A stretch of DNA of 64,000 nucleotides, taken from positions 55,132,029 to 55,196,028 of the forward strand of contig OX579633.1 of the NCBI GenBank assembly GCA_951230915.1. Direction: 5' to 3'. This DNA comes from Antitrichia curtipendula (lineage: Eukaryota > Streptophyta > Bryopsida > Hypnales > Leucodontaceae). A program made the translations under genes and the position numbers. Position 1 is the first letter of the stretch; every line of letters starts with the position of its first letter. Shown here in pieces: positions 23,750 through 35,254 of the stretch. Under the pieces are notes generated by a model that ran no database searches, was not told the DNA's origin, and worked only from the letters and a program-made list of their open reading frames with translations.

Positions 23750-24335
23750 CTGCATTACCATTTTCTATCTCAATCTCTCCAATAAATACCAAAACCCCAA
23801 ACTCCAAACCATGTGAACTGAGTAGGGAGTTGAATTTACATATGTTAAAAGTTTCATTCTTATTCTCACTCAATTTCTTCAATAAACTCTAAAGCCCTAA
23901 ACCCTGCACCAAGGAAACTGAATAGTGCATCAATTACATTACCCTTCCTCACTAAGGATCACTGAGATCACTTCAAACCCTAACCTCTATAAGCTAACGA
24001 GTACAATGATAACATATGCTAGAAGGTGCAATATCTAATATTCACTCAAAATCTCTCCAATAAACTCTGTAATCAATATAAATTGAGTAGTGAATTGATC
24101 AACTGGGAAAGACTCTTGCTCCATTCTCACTCATTCAAATTTCTCCGATGAACTCTTAAACCCTAAACAATGTAAACTGACGCAAGAGAAAAGCTTGCTG
24201 CATTCTCTTCCCCACTCAATTTCTCCAAGAAATTCCAAAATTCTAAACCCTAATCCAAAATGTAAAGCTCATGTAAGCAAAACGCTTGATTAATTACCGT
24301 TCATACTCATTCTCTCCTATGAACTGCAAGTCCTA
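23750..24335. repeat. Degenerate tandem repeat with telobox (AAACCCTA) motifs
   Basis: Five or six diverged units of roughly 90-120 bp of the form 'ttctcactcaatttctccaa', 'taaactctaaaccctaaac' and 'tgtaaactgagtagtg'. AAACCCTAA/CCCTAAACCC occurs in most units. It lies directly 3' of the kinase/hydrolase gene. It is not a telomere, because the motif is interspersed and not contiguous. Confidence 0.55.
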
Positions 24336-24339
24336 AACC

Positions 24340-27300
24340 CTAAAGTAGGCAACCTGAGAAGTGCATTGAGCAGACAAGTGAGACGTTTACTACATCACCT
24401 TTCTTCAAAAGCTCTTGAATGAACTCAAAAAGAAATCGGTAAGAAGGGTGCTTCTTGTCGATAGGTTTGCACGTATCACTGTGATTGGAATCATGGAGCT
24501 CCTCCACTCTGCCTCCACTTGCTTTGAAATCATCCATCGACGCTGGTGGTACAACGGTTCTCTGCAAATACCAATCGCTTCAGATCACAACCTAACAACT
24601 TCAATTCGAAAGAGATTCTGCCGAATTCAATTTCAATTTCCAATTCCAAACAGTTTCTCAGGAAAGATCTAAGAACCCAACAAAACGAAACGCCTCGCTA
24701 GCTTCCCTTACCATTCTGGTGTGGAAGTCTTCGATCAAAGCCACCAACTTCACGCCATCACTTCTCGCTTCCATGAAGCACTCGGAAAGCTCCTTCAGTT
24801 TGGGAGAAGTTAGACACAGATCGTTGAAGAGCATAGTCGAGTACGTCAAGCCGCCGAAGACGTACTTGAGCAGATCCTCACTGGGCACCAGTCCAGTGAA
24901 AGGAGGAGCGTAGAAGAAGCATCCAGACAGGCTTGCGAGGAAAGCTTTGGAGACCTTGGCGCGGTTGGCTTCGAAGTCGCTTATCAAGCTGCCAAACGAC
25001 TCCGCTCTTTTGTTAAGCGCCACCACGAGCTGCTCAATCACCACGCACCCTAAACTATGACCCACGAGGACAATGGGACGGTTCCAGGTATGCCCTCGGT
25101 TCCATCGGTCACTGCAGCAACCAAGCAAGCATCATGTCAGAGATGATTGGAATCATATGAGAATCGTGGATCTCAAATTCTTCGATAAACCCTAAAGAAC
25201 AGGATACATGGTTTTGGAAATAACCGATGAAAACCATCGGTCCCCGCCGCAAAACCAGGCAAGCATCATGTCAGAGATGACTGGAATCACATGAGAATCC
25301 TGGATCTCAAATTCTGCGGTAAACCCTAAAGAAACGAGATTTCATGGGTTTCAATTGACCGATTTGATTGCTACCACTGCGAAAATAAGAGAAATTCACA
25401 CAGGGTCAAATATTAACTTACATCATGAAAATCGCTAGAGAGCATTCCCTGTGTTTTGATAGAAAAAAACAATGAACAAAAGAAAGCTTCCATATGGCGC
25501 ACAGAATCGTGAAGTCCAGATTAGTCTTTCATTTACCTGAAGACGAGGAGTTTTTGCAACTCCTCCACCACGCCTTCGACGCCATTCTCCGAGATGCAAT
25601 ACTCCAGCATCAAGACACGAATGTCGCCATTGAAATCCTTCGACAACCAATCGCGCGGCCACCACACGTCCGGCTTGCCACGCTGCACCCACGTATCCGT
25701 GCACGACAGGTACTTCCGCTGTCCGACGTTCCCTTCGAAGAAGATCACGTCCAGTTTCGTACTATCTGAGGTTGCGTCCTGTGTACCCACGGAGTTTACG
25801 AGGTAGCCCAGCGGCTTGTCCTCAGATTGCGTCTTTGACGAACCTGCAGCAGTATATCATGACACTAAGAATCGAAAATCCCGACACTGAAACGACACAA
25901 AAAGCAGATCACCAAACGCTGCCACGGACCTGCTCTGGACTGCTTTCGGTTGGAGTTTTGGATGGCTTCGCTGCTGGAATTCCCTCCTGAATACATACAT
26001 CACAAAAAAAAGTTGGATCAATGCCCGTGGACAGTGATGCAAAAGGAAACCGACACTAGGGCTAAACACGTGATGCAACATAATCGGGATATTGTTTCAA
26101 CCCCAGTTTGTTGAAACATCACCATCGGAAGAATTCATCCTTATTTATCTACTGTAGTCCCCAAGCGCCTTAGTTCCCTGCAAGCACTGTTGTTTAACCC
26201 CACGACGAGCGTCGTTTCTGCATGACTACAGGTGCATCGAGTGACAGAAAAGTGCCTGCCTGTCATAGACTCTGAACCCTCACAAGCGTAAAACTCTTTG
26301 ACGAATGGATGAAAGTGAATGGAACTCCGGGGCCAAATCTGCGACGTTCTCGGGTAACTTAATTATAGTTAAATGAGAAAACGTTGAAAACACTCAGAAA
26401 ATGGGATGTTGTTTCAGCCTTCTAGTCGAACCGACATAATGGTTTCGAAATGTCGCTTCGACAGGGGAATTATGCTAGTGTGAAAAGAATCTCCACACAG
26501 TTGCAAGATGAATGACATACTTCTGGTGGAGAGTGAAGTGATCCGACGGACAAGCAACCCAAAAGAGCTGGGTTTTGGATCTTTGTCTGGGGTCGACTGT
26601 TTCGGTTTATGCAACCGTTTCACCACTCCCTCTCTGGTGGTGAACGTGAAGAGGTCGTGATCCTCGCGAATGATCCCCAGGCTCCGGACCTGCGCAAACC
26701 GCAGCAGTTTCCACAAATCGACGAAGCTGGGCCTCTCCTGCGGCCGGAGCTGCCAGCAATTTGCGATGCAGAACTTCAAGTATTCAGGACAATTCTCTGG
26801 GAGCTGCGGCCGCAGGCCATTCTGGATCTTGGTGTGCAATTCGCCCGTGCCGTGTGTTTGTTCTAGCGGGAACGGAGTCTGCCCACTGAGCACCTGGTTG
26901 AACATGATCCCGAAGCTCCACACATCCACAAGGCGGGGAAACTTCGGCGATTCCTTGGGGAACGGGGAATCTTTAATGAAAACCTCTGGCGCTCCGTAAA
27001 TCCTCGTCCCCACATTTTTCGTCACCGTGGTGCTCACCATGCTCATGGCCCTGGTGTTCACCAAACCGAAATCGCCGAGCTTCACACGCACGTAGCCGCG
27101 GGCCGCGAGCTCTGGAACCTCCTTGGGGCTGACGGGTTGCACCAGCACGTTGCTGGGCTTTAAATCGCGGTGCGCGACGTTGTAGTTGTTCAAATGCCAC
27201 ATCGCCTTGGTCACTTGAAGCATCACGTTGATCGCGACGTCCTGCGGCATTGCGTTGGTTGCGGGGCCGCGCATGTGCTTCGCCAGGTCGGTCGGCAGGA

Positions 27301-28279
27301 GCTCCATCAGAATGTGCGATTGTGCGGTCAACCCAAACTCCGGGGGTGAGACGGACGCGATGAGAGGCGACGGGGAGCTTTCCATCGCTGTGCTGCTCCC
27401 ACGAAGTGTGTTGAAGGGCGTGGATTTGCCCGACTTCGACGAGAACGGCGCTTCCCAGTAGCGGAAGAACTGCACAATGTGCGGATGCTGGAAAGAACTC
27501 AAGCTCCTGGCTTCCTCCACGCATTTGTAGTTGAGAACTTTCAATGCGCAGCTCCGTCCCAACCATTTTACATTCATCACGGCGCCGAAGCTGCCCATGC
27601 CGATGAAACCCGCGAGTTCGTGCGTGTTGAGGTCCCGATTCGTCAAGGACTGAACCAGGTCGATACTCTCCAGCCGCGTCCGCACATGGGTCGCGAGGAG
27701 ATAGTCGAGGTCGCGGGGTTTGCCAGAATTCGATCTCTGAAACTCTCGTACACGCCGGAGCAGCTTCTCGTTGTCCTCGGCGACGGCCTTATCGAGCTCA
27801 TGGTCGCGTGACTTGAGTAGCTGCTGGACATCCTTCTCCGCCATTTCCAGGAGCTCCTGTTCAATTTCCGCCCCGAACGTCACCCACGTCACAGACGCGA
27901 TGGCGATGTCCACCATGGACGTCCACCAGCAAAGGTCGAGAAGGATGTGCACGATGTCCTCCTTGATCTGGGCGAGCGTCACGGCGGACTCTAGCCACGA
28001 AGGCTGCACCTCGCAGCAACAGCCGCGCACCAGAGTCTCCGCGCAATTCACCGTGAAATGCAGCTGCCGCAGGGCCTTCCGCCGGATGTCATCGCCGCTG
28101 GTAATGCCAACGAGAGATGTGGACTTCTCCTTCAGCAATTTCCCAATGTCGCTCAACTTTGTCGAGAGATACTGGCATTAACGCAGATGCAGTTGCACGC
28201 GGCGCCCGGATAGCATCTCCTGGACGAGCTTGATAGACAACAACACCTCCCTCCAGTAATCCACGTCGAGGTAGTCCAT
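24340..28279 (-). pseudogene. TKL kinase/alpha-beta hydrolase fusion gene, one in-frame TAA
   Basis: Proposed exons: 28,279-26,521, 25,843-25,537, 25,111-24,712 and 24,561-24,340. All three joins match in phase and have GT/AG sites (GTATGT, GTAAAT, GTAAGG; acceptors in CTGCAG or TTTGCAG). Total about 895 codons. Exon 1: helical N-terminal domain as in plant kinases with DUF1221-like regions, then a complete kinase (GMGSFGAV, CALKVL, AHRDLKPSN, GDFGL, GAPE). Exons 2-4: a SERAC1-like esterase (KLDVIFFEG, WPRDWL, nucleophile GHSLG, VVPPAS, NHSDTCKP with the likely catalytic His). Known relatives, from memory, are the kinase or hydrolase N-termini of bryophyte NBS-LRR proteins; no NBS is seen here. 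Defect: TAA at 28,180-28,178 (codon 34), where the neighbouring paralogue has Gln. The start ATG 28,279 is chosen because upstream sequence is low-complexity. It could also be two genes. Confidence 0.7.
25125..25336. repeat. Intronic direct duplication (about 75 bp, two copies)
   Basis: 'aagcatcatgtcagagatga', 'tggaatca', 'gagaatc', 'tggatctcaaattct' and 'taaaccctaaagaa' occur at 25,125-25,199 and again at 25,260-25,336, offset about 135 bp, inside the intron between the first and second hydrolase exons. The copies differ at a handful of sites. Each copy ends in a telobox-like motif as in the repeats at 23,750. Confidence 0.8.
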
Positions 28280-28863
28280 CGCCAACCCATTTCGAGATAC
28301 TAGTGAAGGTCTCGGGTCGCACTGGTTGGCACCTGAGGAGGATGGATGTGTCGCACTAGCAGCAGGGTTGGATAGCTGTCGAGGAATCGCTAGCACCTGC
28401 ACCCCGGCTTGCGCCTGCACGGCCTCTATACTCAACGGATGTGATGTAATCCACGGAGGAGATTCACTCAACCACTCCACCGTCCCTCCATCGGTCGGAC
28501 TTGACCATAAAGGTGATGTACTAGATAGATGCAACGCGATTCCAACACTCTGAGGAGAAACTACACCACCAACAGCAGTGGAGCCCCATCGGAATCCTTG
28601 CAACCCATCACAGGAGGAGCTTCCACCGCACGAGGGGCTCCCACCCCGGCCATCCTCAGCAATTGCAAGTCCTTCCTGAAACTGCTCCTGGGGTTGAACG
28701 GAATGTTGTTGCTCCTCAACCTGCTCGACTCACAACAACCTCCGCCGGTCAAAGCTCAAATCAAATATCAAAATTGACACTCAAGAAAACTCCCAAACAC
28801 CAATCGTATAGCAAATGAAACAAAAGACAGCTCTGAAAATGACCCCCATCTGACCAAACGAAA

Positions 28864-30558
28864 TCAGAGGCATTTTTCTTCACAAAGAGAGGGACCCACC
28901 TCATCCCCATCAAACCACTCCTCAGTGATCAAGTTCATAGCTATTTGAGGAGAGCGATCCAGTTGTCGAAGCTCAAACCGCTTCTTCATCGTTTTTTTAA
29001 TATACAAATCATTAGGACACTCTTCATCAGATCGATCCTCTCTTTTCAATCGTAAGCCCAAAGAAGGTAATGAATGCTTCCTCAAAAGCCTATGCCTGAG
29101 CTTCTCCAGTCTTGCACAAATGTCCACAAAATTGGGTCTCAAATCCCTATCCTGAGCCCAACCTTCCTTGATGACTGATGTCAACTCCTTTGGAATGTTA
29201 ACAGGGAGTTTGGGCCTCTTTCCTGAGCAAACTGCTGCACATACATCATTCCTCTTTAGGTCTTGAAATGGTTCCTCTCCTGAGAGAATCACTGAGCACA
29301 TCACTGAAAAACTGTAGACGTCAGCCTTTAACCAATTTGCTCTGCCATTCGAGAATGCCTCCGGGGCCATGTAAGTTACGGTACCAATTTTGGGGCGTGA
29401 TATTGAATTTGACTTGTCCTGGTTCAATTTGATTTTAGCAAGGCCAAAATCAACAACCTTCACCTCAAGAAACTGTTGAATGATACTACAAACCACGTTG
29501 GTAGTCTTGAGGTCCCGATGAGCAATTCCATTATCGTGAAGGTAGCACATGCCATATCCAATTTGCAAAATAATGTCAAGAGCTAAAAACAATGAAAGCT
29601 TCGCTCCCCTTTTCTTCAGCCTCCTAATAAAAAAAAGAAGGCTAGTTTCCATTTGCTCCATTGCAATGAAATGACCACTTGTGTGAACAGTCTCATATTT
29701 GTTGCAACAAAGAAACTTCACGATGTTGGGGTGATTGAGACTGGCTAAAATACTGGCTTCTGCTTGCCATTCATCCTCTCGCAATGTATCCTCAAACACC
29801 TTCTTTGCACAAGGTACATCAAGCCAAGCTGTCTTGACAACGCTACCCCCGAGATGATTGGACTTGTCACTCCACTCTCCATCAAGGTCTTCCCCATCCA
29901 ATGACAAATTGAAAGACCTCACATCAAAATCCTTGTTGATAGACTGTTTAAGAGCAAAATTCACTCTCCTCAACAAATACTTTCCAAGCTGTAGGGAACG
30001 GATGTCACTGCTGGAGATATTTGCAGCATTCACGAGGCCCTTGAGCCTATCCCTTAAAGCAACACGATCTTTAAAAATCTCCTCTGCACTTGGGGGATCA
30101 AAGGTAGAGGAACCACGAAGATCCAAATAGAAATTTCCCTTCTTGATGTCTTCCAAAAGTTCACAGATGATGCTGTAACAGAGGCTTGTCTCGAGCAAAA
30201 TCTCCCTAAATGCCTCCTCGTTTTGGATTTGAAATGCAGATGCCGGACACCAATCTACACTGCAACAGTTCTCCACAAGTTTCTTCGCCTTCTCAGACAC
30301 TCGATAAAAGTTCTCCAAAGCCACACAACCATAGATAGGGTTGATGTCTTCAGACAAGTATGCCAAGAATTCAATATTTTCAACGATCACTTTTAGCTTG
30401 GATGACATATTTAAACATTGATGTGGATTCAAAGGTTCTCCATGCCTTATCAATTCACAAATTCTCTCTATGTTTGTCCTCGAGAGAAGCAGAAAATTTG
30501 TAGGTGAAGAAGATGTACTTGCACCAAATGGCCAAAATGAACACCCTGGACTTGCCAT
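28864..30558 (-). CDS. TKL-type protein kinase with N-terminal helical domain
   Basis: An intact single-exon ORF of 564 codons from ATG 30,558 (MASPGCSFWPF) to TGA at 28,864. An in-frame TAG just upstream excludes a longer start. Residues 1 to about 215 are helical and align with the N-terminus of the kinase at 28,279 (HQCLNMSSKL against CQYLSTKL). Kinase domain about residues 225-495: degenerate glycine loop (HLGGSVVKTAW), beta-3 lysine in CAKKVF, alpha-C Glu in WQAEASIL, AHRDLKTTN, VDFGLA, APEAF. All catalytic residues are present, so activity is expected, probably as a cytosolic Ser/Thr kinase; the substrate is unknown. The C-terminal tail is basic. It is the only gene here with no visible lesion. 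The gap 28,280-28,863 holds low-complexity sequence and its 3' region. Confidence 0.85.
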   Translation of the reverse strand: MASPGCSFWPFGASTSSSPTNFLLLSRTNIERICELIRHGEPLNPHQCLNMSSKLKVIVENIEFLAYLSEDINPIYGCVALENFYRVSEKAKKLVENCCSVDWCPASAFQIQNEEAFREILLETSLCYSIICELLEDIKKGNFYLDLRGSSTFDPPSAEEIFKDRVALRDRLKGLVNAANISSSDIRSLQLGKYLLRRVNFALKQSINKDFDVRSFNLSLDGEDLDGEWSDKSNHLGGSVVKTAWLDVPCAKKVFEDTLREDEWQAEASILASLNHPNIVKFLCCNKYETVHTSGHFIAMEQMETSLLFFIRRLKKRGAKLSLFLALDIILQIGYGMCYLHDNGIAHRDLKTTNVVCSIIQQFLEVKVVDFGLAKIKLNQDKSNSISRPKIGTVTYMAPEAFSNGRANWLKADVYSFSVMCSVILSGEEPFQDLKRNDVCAAVCSGKRPKLPVNIPKELTSVIKEGWAQDRDLRPNFVDICARLEKLRHRLLRKHSLPSLGLRLKREDRSDEECPNDLYIKKTMKKRFELRQLDRSPQIAMNLITEEWFDGDEVGPSLCEEKCL

Positions 30559-31007
30559 TTGTATATCCAATATCTAGATTCTTCTTCAAGATGGAAGCAG
30601 AGAGTGGCCAACACTTGCTTCTTGAATCTCTGTCTAGAAGTACAACGCTTCTGATGAACGCTTCAAAAAGCTTGAGTCTTCCTTTGTATAGTTCACCCTA
30701 ACCAAACCTTGCAAAGTGTGGCAAAGAGTCCAATCCCTACAAGGCTGCACATTAAGCCACAACAACCACGATTATGGGAATAGCTTATTTTGCAAGGATG
30801 ATTACACAAATTCCGAGAAATTTCTACAATTTGACCTTGTTCATTCTATGAGTCACCCTAGATACTCAATGTTTTACAAGTTATGACTGTCATATCATGC
30901 GCATTTGCACTGTCTTCAGTATTACAACTTGAGTTAATAAATGCACCATATCACCACATATAATTGCGCCAGGGACAGCACAATCTTGATGTTGCTTACT
31001 ACTGTCG

Positions 31008-31283
31008 TCACGTAGGCACATTCTCAAACGTCCTAGAATCCAGTGCTTTCAATAAGGTCTGCCAATTGTGACTCCTGTAATCCTGAAAACAAGAGAAAGT
31101 TTCAATCGGGTTGCAATTCCGACCATCACCTACCACTTGATAGGCTTCAAAGAGGCTTCCGTCATTTAGTCGCAAAGCAACCACGACACGAGAAAAGGGT
31201 GCAGCGTCGCATCTCTTCCAAAGACTCCACATAAACTGCGCGAAACTACAATACAGAAATCCCTTGCGCCACATATCTCGCAA
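31008..31283 (-). other. Unrecognised ORF, possible exon or gene fragment
   Basis: A 91-codon minus-strand reading frame with protein-like composition (WRKGFLYCSFAQFMWSLW, then a Leu/Asn/Gly segment ending in TFENVPT). The frame is open upstream to about 31,315 without a clear ATG, and the listed start is a non-ATG codon. It lies 450 bp upstream of the intact kinase, same strand. No family recognised. It may be a leftover exon of the gene that preceded the kinase, or chance. Confidence 0.3.
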
Positions 31284-31315
31284 AACCCGAGGCCAGCCAC
31301 CAGATAAATGCTCAC

Positions 31316-33560
31316 TGCCACATCAAACACATAGGCACACATTTTTACATATATCGAATGATCTCAAGAACTAAAGCCCTAAAGGACCAGATCCATTAGA
31401 ACATGATCAAAACACCATGCTTGAGTAAAATTTAGACTTTTAAATAGTGTTCAGATATCAATCTTATATTTCTATTATGTGGCATTATGGATTGTCTATC
31501 ACTGAAAATTTCAATTTGTTCTATGAAAAATTGTAATTGTTATAAATTCTGTAGCAAAAAGTGAAAATAAATTAGCAAATATAGCAAAAACATTCCAATT
31601 AAGTTGACATTTTCCTACAAGGTCCAAGTAGCAATGGAGATGGAAGTGAAGATTTATGAGCTAACCCTTAATGACAAAATGTTCAAATTTCAAACAATGG
31701 ATGAACACAAGTACATCCCAAGCATACAAAAAAATATATTTTCATCCATCAATTTTTGGATAGATTCTTGTGTTAGTTCTTTAATACTTGTGCAATATAG
31801 ATTTGAAGACTTGACTTTGTAAATATTCTGTAATTGATTGTAGATTGAATATTTGTGACTATCAAAGAACTATTTTCCTTTAAATTCAAAATGTCAAGTT
31901 CTAATGCTAGTGATTTTAGAAGATCTTTATTTAATTTTTTGGAAACAAATTATTTTCAAAGCGTCATTTTTATTTATTGAAAAGTTACTTTTTGAGGTCA
32001 CAGTTACAAGTACAACTATTATTTTGAAGGTATCACTAAATTATTATTCTAAGTTGCATTTTATAATACATCTTCACAACTTTGAAAATCTGGATTCCCC
32101 TATTATGTTTAAGGGGTTAATAGTTTCAATTTTTTCACCCCGAACACTTGTGCCAGTGACCTTCAAGTTAAATTCCCCTATCAGGCTAAATTTATCCTTT
32201 TTATAATTGATGTATAAAATCAAGTACTTTTTAAATTCATATTAATTAACAAAAGTAGCATCTTAATTTTGGGGGATTGTTGCAAGTTACGTTCAGAAAT
32301 TGAAGGATATATTGTTCATACAAAGTCTAGATTAATAATTGCTAGGTAAACCAATTTTGCCCTCGACCCCAAGAGACTAGGCCAGAGTGAATTGACCCCT
32401 TCATTGCCCCACAGAATAAACACTGAAATTTTTTATTTGCAACATACGATAATATTTTGAAATTCTGAATTCTTGTTTGCAATTAGAGGCCCCAAATTAG
32501 GTAGGAGAAGTAAAGAATTATCAATAAACGCAGCACAAAATAGGGGGCAAATTTTTTAAAAATTTCTTGGTTGCGTCAATGAGGGGATCAATTCTCCCTG
32601 GCCGAGAGACTGCAGAAACAATAAACTACTCAAAACTTTTAGAAATTTTCAGATCTATAAAGTGAAGGACACTTGACAAACTTCAAAGCCTAGCCCAACA
32701 TTTCCCTGGTCAAAATTGGTTCGATGTTTGGTCCTTGAACGATGAAAGCACTATAACAACTTTAAATTGCAATCCATCACCAAACAATTCAAGGAGGGCC
32801 TACATCATGCCCTCAGCAGAATAGAAAACAAAATTTGCGGTGAGAAACTCAACCCCCAACTGCAGAAGCAGCACCAGAATTCACAAAGACGGGAAACGTC
32901 ACAAAATTCGACTGCAAGCAACAAATCTTACCTTCAAATAGCATGTTATTCTAATCCAAATCCACAACTGCACGCTGGAGAGCTCCGGCGCAAGACCCTG
33001 CAAAGACAAGAACGACATGTTAAAACCATTCTGATAATGATACTTCGACACGAGCCTGCAAGAAAACGCAGAAAACATGATGTGATAGTTTTCGAGCTAC
33101 TCAAGCAGCTACGGGACACGGACATATCAACAGTACAATGACTTTTAATTCAAAACAACAAAATGCAATGAATGAGGATGAACCGGGAGAATTCAACATT
33201 TCTAAGTAAGAAAATGTAAAAGGAACTTAGAAATCAATTAAAAGAACACATCTACGTCTGAAAACTCCCCCGCATATCGGAGTACTGAATACAAATCTAA
33301 CAAAACAGGACAGAATCACGACATAAATGCGTATCCCAAGAAGCTTGAAAGAACATCGGAAATTCGTGGAATGCGCAGATCCTTTGAAATTCACAAGCAC
33401 TGCTTTGAGATATCTCTAATCTCGTACTGCTCATGCTTAAGGTCAAAACCGACAGGCATAGCATCCAACGCTACCCCTCGATCTCACTCGCTCTGAATCC
33501 TTCTACGACAGAAACCCTAAGAGTACTCGTGTGTTCTGTACCCTGCCAGCACAGAGGAAC
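31316..33560. other. AT-rich intergenic DNA, no gene recognised
   Basis: No ORF with family features. 32,767-33,141 (+) is a 124-codon polar, Gln/Lys/Arg-rich frame without homology I can name. 31,604-32,206 are AT-driven hydrophobic frames. Confidence 0.5.
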
Positions 33561-33567
33561 CTCAAAC

Positions 33568-33850
33568 TCAGTGAAGCTCAGTGAAATCACTCCAGTGAAG
33601 CTCTACCGACACCACATTCCCACCACTGCAAAGCAATTCGGATTTGCGCATTGTCTTCCACAACGTAATGGTGACCCTCGTGCGCCGCAGGTGTTGCATC
33701 TCCCCCACTTGCTCTCCAGGGACATTAACAAGAGATTTGCAGAGCAACTGTCGGTAAGGTAAGCTGGGGACGCACTTTGAAGGGCATGGTCCGTAAGTCG
33801 ATAATGGCGGAGTTGATGTAGCCAAAGTCGCCAAGCCGTGGCTGACGAGC
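33568..33850 (-). other. Possible small host exon remnant
   Basis: Two overlapping minus frames look partly protein-like. In one, at about 33,838-33,735, the reading GDFGYINSAIIDLRTMPFKV is very unlike random AT-rich DNA, but it ends at a stop after about 35 codons. I do not recognise the family. Listed only because the sequence stands out from its AT-rich surroundings. Confidence 0.2.
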
Positions 33851-33949
33851 AGTGGTCTGACAGTTCTATTTCATCTTGAAGTAAGGATGGTTTTCATCCA
33901 ATACTATGTGTTTATTGACTCTGTCCTTGGACAGAGACTACAATAAGGT

Positions 33950-34330
33950 AGTAAGCGATTTTGGAGCAGATGGTGAAGAGTATGAGATGGTGGAAATTTT
34001 ACATATGTAAGAAGGAAATATGGGGATAGCAAAATTTTTATAATTGTATTTTCAAAATTGAAATTATTATGAATTTTTCAAGCCAAAAAGTGCACTTGAC
34101 TAGTAGTCAATGTCTAGAGTCTTCTAATTCCAATCATTCAAGAACTCCTTTCTCACTCACTACTTCCTACTTTCTCGCTCACTACTTTGCGACATGTTTC
34201 ATAACTTTTTTAGTCTCAACCTTGAAAGGGACAAAAAAAACTCATTCCAAGCTTGAATTCTAACTTAAGGTTGGAAATAGTGCTACATGTTGGATATTGG
34301 GCGAGATTGACAATTGATGCCTCTACCAAC
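33950..34330. repeat. Partial copy of TIR repeat R1 (right end)
   Basis: Matches 12,440-12,810 in order: 'gattttggagcag', 'ttgaaattattatgaatttt', 'tctagagtcttctaattcca', 'atcattcaagaact', 'ggttggaaatagt' and the end 'ttgacaattgatgcctctac'. It is diverged and lacks the left half. 34,331-35,250 has no recognised gene. Confidence 0.65.
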
Positions 34331-35254
34331 TTTTAAGATTATATGACTCCAAAGTCCAAATCCTATCTAGAACCAGATTCACATTGCACAACATAGGCAA
34401 GATTTGAGGATGTAGGTCAAACTAGATGTTCACTTGATGCAAAATTCTAGAGTAGCATTTATTTTAGACTTTTGCTTCCTTTCTAGTGGTGACGGTGTAG
34501 TAGTTTGCATGATTGAGTTGTTGTTTTTGAGTGGGTGGGTGTGCCTTTGGCGATGGCTATGGTGAGAGTCAAAACATTAGAAAGGAGTGCAGGTGATTGT
34601 GATGATGGTGCAACACACATGAGACAAGGATCCTTTGAAGCGTTTTTGAAGAAGAACTCGGGATGGCATTGCAATTGGGCCTCTTGAAGGCGGTGGCCCG
34701 TTCTGACAACCATCGAGCAAGCGGTAGAGGAGCATATGTCCAATAGCTTGGACGTGGGCTCTATCCTCGTGTGTTCTCCTTGCTTTTAATGATTATGGTT
34801 TTTGTGTGATCAAACCCTAAATAAGGTCAACTTTGACATGAATAGTATGTCAAATTTATTACTAAAATTTCAAGCCGTTGAGAGTGTGGCGCACAAACTA
34901 ACATGGAATTCAATGGAGTAAGGTAGATGACTTCTTTCCGACTACTTAAGCAATTTATTGTATTTCTAGTATGCATTTGGTGAGGTAAATAATCCCCCCC
35001 TATGGAGAAATAGATTTGAGGAGGTTTCAAAAATTTGTTCCTTTTTTTCCCTCAAAAACAAAATGATTATGAATTTCCGTTCAACCTCTTCTTGTTATAA
35101 AGGTCACCGTATTTCCAACCATAGGCTGACTACTTCCAATGTACACTACATCTTGTGCTCATTGTATGTTTTCAATACACACCTCCCCAACATTTGTGGT
35201 GTATGGGCTGTCACCCTAAACCACAACTGATTGGAAACAAAACAGCCTAACTAG

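Noticed and set aside
23750..24335. Interstitial telomere
   Set aside because: CCCTAAA occurs singly or doubly within longer diverged units, not as a contiguous array.
28178..28180. RNA editing or a mini-intron that removes the TAA
   Set aside because: U-to-C editing is known in plant organelles and not for nuclear mRNAs, and the only available intron would be about 27 nt.
32767..33141. 124-codon plus-strand ORF as a gene
   Set aside because: No motif, splice context or neighbour supports it; polar composition without a recognisable family.
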